This document shows, in pieces, positions 62,708-64,000 of a stretch of DNA of 64,000 bases. The position numbers were made by a program, and so were the translations under genes. The notes beneath the pieces are model-generated. The model saw only the letters and a list, made by a program, of their open reading frames with translations. It had not been told where the DNA came from and ran no database searches. Where the stretch lies: assembly GCA_024809215.1 (NCBI GenBank), contig JANUBW010000006.1, forward strand, positions 186,936 to 250,935, read 5' to 3'. The first letter of the stretch is position 1; each line of letters begins with the position of its first letter. The stretch is from Niastella sp. OAS944. GTDB lineage: Bacteria > Bacteroidota > Bacteroidia > Chitinophagales > Chitinophagaceae.

Positions 62708-64000
62708 ATGATACAGCAATGTACCTCCCGGAGGTTTTTCTTACTATTATTAGTCTTATGCAGTTTTGGGAAATTGGTCGCCCAGCCGGGTGCCCCTGAA
62801 ATTATACCGCCATCTCCTGTGGCAATGCAATTTCAGAAATTTTTGGCTCAGCCAATCAGCCTGTCAACCGGGGCTGTAGATGTTACTGTACCCTTATTTA
62901 ACCTGGATGCTACCGGAATGACCATTCCTTTTTCATTGAGATACCATACTTCGGGTATCAAAGTAGAAGACCAGGCTGGAAATATCGGTTTAGGTTGGAC
63001 GCTTTTCCCGGGTTTCAGAATAACCCGTACCATTATGGGAAACCCCGATGATCTGGCAACCACAGAAAAGATCAGTGGTTATTTAAGTGAAGATTTTACT
63101 CAGGAGCTTCATGACATGGCTATAGATAACCCCTGGTGGAATGGAGGAGGAATTAGTCATCCCACACATGACGCACAATATGATATTTTTACTATTCACC
63201 TGCCCAATCTTAATACAACATTTATTATTACGTGGGAAAATGGTGTAATGAAAGGCACGCCCATTCCTGACGCTCCGGTTAAAATAACGCCAATAGGCGG
63301 TGGTGGCCGTAACAAATCACCAATGTGTTTTGTGGTGAGCGATGATAAAGGCTACTCTTATATATTTGGAAGAACCTACCGTGATAATATTAAGGATGTA
63401 GGCACAACTGAATGGATGCTGGAGCAGATGAATGCACCCGGTAGTGATAATGCTATTTATTTCAGCTATGATCCAATAACTATACCCAATGAGTTTCCTT
63501 ATACCTATTCCGTGGTTGTTCAGGATAGAGTTGAGTCTGGATGTTCAGGAGGATCCGATCAGGTGCATTTACCTGAGTGGTCGCCTAATACCTACGTACG
63601 ACGTTATGATGAGGGGTGGTCATGGCCACCCGCAGAAGACCGGTCTTCCTGGGCGCTTACTAAAATGACCTTTCTAACAGGAATGGTAAATATGGCTTAT
63701 ACCAATAGCAGTAAAACCAAACTGGCGTCTATTAATGTATATAATGAGGATAACAGGCTGATAAAAAATGTTTTATTTTCTGGTGGCGATCTTTTGAACA
63801 GTGTGTCCATAAGCGGGGAAGGGCAATATACATTTGAATATGATATGCAGCCTTTTACGTACAAGAACGGGCAGGATTATGCTGGTTTTTATAATGGACA
63901 GAACAACCAGAACCTTGTACCCCGTATACAGTTGAAGCATTATACTGCAAAGTACCTGGGTACCCAAACCCATACAGGCGTAATGAACATTGGGTATGCA
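62708..64000 (+). CDS. RHS-type secreted protein, N-terminal part (runs off the window)
   Basis: ATG 62708 starts MIQQCTSRRFFLLLLVLCSF, a signal peptide with likely cleavage after KLVA-QPG. No stop occurs to the window end, so at least 431 residues are visible. The sequence SLSTGAVDVTVPLFNLD, FSLRYHTSGIKVEDQAGNIG and LGWTLFPGFRITRTIMG is the N-terminal block of RHS/YD-repeat (SpvB/TcdB-like) secreted proteins of Bacteroidota. It probably continues to a full-length RHS protein like the one at the left edge. A polymorphic C-terminal domain outside the window can be expected but not seen. Confidence 0.88.
   Translation, partial: MIQQCTSRRFFLLLLVLCSFGKLVAQPGAPEIIPPSPVAMQFQKFLAQPISLSTGAVDVTVPLFNLDATGMTIPFSLRYHTSGIKVEDQAGNIGLGWTLFPGFRITRTIMGNPDDLATTEKISGYLSEDFTQELHDMAIDNPWWNGGGISHPTHDAQYDIFTIHLPNLNTTFIITWENGVMKGTPIPDAPVKITPIGGGGRNKSPMCFVVSDDKGYSYIFGRTYRDNIKDVGTTEWMLEQMNAPGSDNAIYFSYDPITIPNEFPYTYSVVVQDRVESGCSGGSDQVHLPEWSPNTYVRRYDEGWSWPPAEDRSSWALTKMTFLTGMVNMAYTNSSKTKLASINVYNEDNRLIKNVLFSGGDLLNSVSISGEGQYTFEYDMQPFTYKNGQDYAGFYNGQNNQNLVPRIQLKHYTAKYLGTQTHTGVMNIGYA

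Overview
The window looks like chromosomal DNA of a Bacteroidota bacterium, most likely family Chitinophagaceae (Niastella or Chitinophaga-like). This is inferred from very large RHS/YD-repeat proteins, TonB-receptor plus DUF4249 lipoprotein pairs, a DUF2723 membrane protein, LytTR regulators, an ISAon1-type insertion sequence, lipoboxes of the form SC or AC followed by charged residues, and few clear Shine-Dalgarno sites. No rRNA, CRISPR array, prophage or origin was seen.

Layout. 1-7.2 kb: the 3' part of a giant RHS protein with a variable AT-rich C-terminal tail and an overlapping small lipoprotein gene, a likely toxin/immunity pair. 7.4-11.4 kb: decayed genes, namely a primase/helicase-like mobile-element gene with a frameshift and a damaged P-loop, two frameshifted small ORFs, and a YadA-like adhesin with a stop and a frameshift. 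11.4-16.4 kb: a glycosyltransferase-like membrane protein and a TonB receptor/DUF4249 pair. 16.6-20.6 kb: two-component genes, including a histidine kinase whose membrane domain carries the residues known to bind copper and ethylene in plant ETR1. 20.8-35.5 kb: housekeeping and core genes (mtaB, plsC-like, priA, murB, a MoxR/VWA pair, DUF2723).

35.7-39.5 kb: an unrecognised protein followed by a WG-repeat/Sel1-repeat protein. 39.5-43.3 kb: SDR, Crp/Fnr regulator, SRPBCC protein, RlmL-like methyltransferase. 43.4-46.2 kb: a decaying second TonB/DUF4249 locus hit by a 1438-bp IS (8-bp target duplication, imperfect inverted repeats) three codons before the DUF4249 stop, then two tRNA-Lys genes. 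46.4-52 kb: SDR, SAM hydrolase, MscS channel, SDR plus AraC regulator, SnoaL-like protein, Dps. 52.2-56.6 kb: LytTR regulator, hybrid kinase, secreted lipoprotein.

56.8-62.5 kb is the most interesting part. It holds ada, an MFS exporter, and a Ro60/Rsr (TROVE) homologue followed by about 460 bp containing three tandem structured RNAs. Each has a terminal closing stem, a shared GUUACUUCG motif, a shared 3' motif and a tRNA-like T arm. Two of them fold as circularly permuted tRNA mimics (T arm, acceptor, D arm), as expected for bacterial Y RNAs. A strong terminator closes the array, followed by a DGC-domain protein and a hemerythrin-like protein. The window ends in the N-terminal part of another RHS-type secreted protein.
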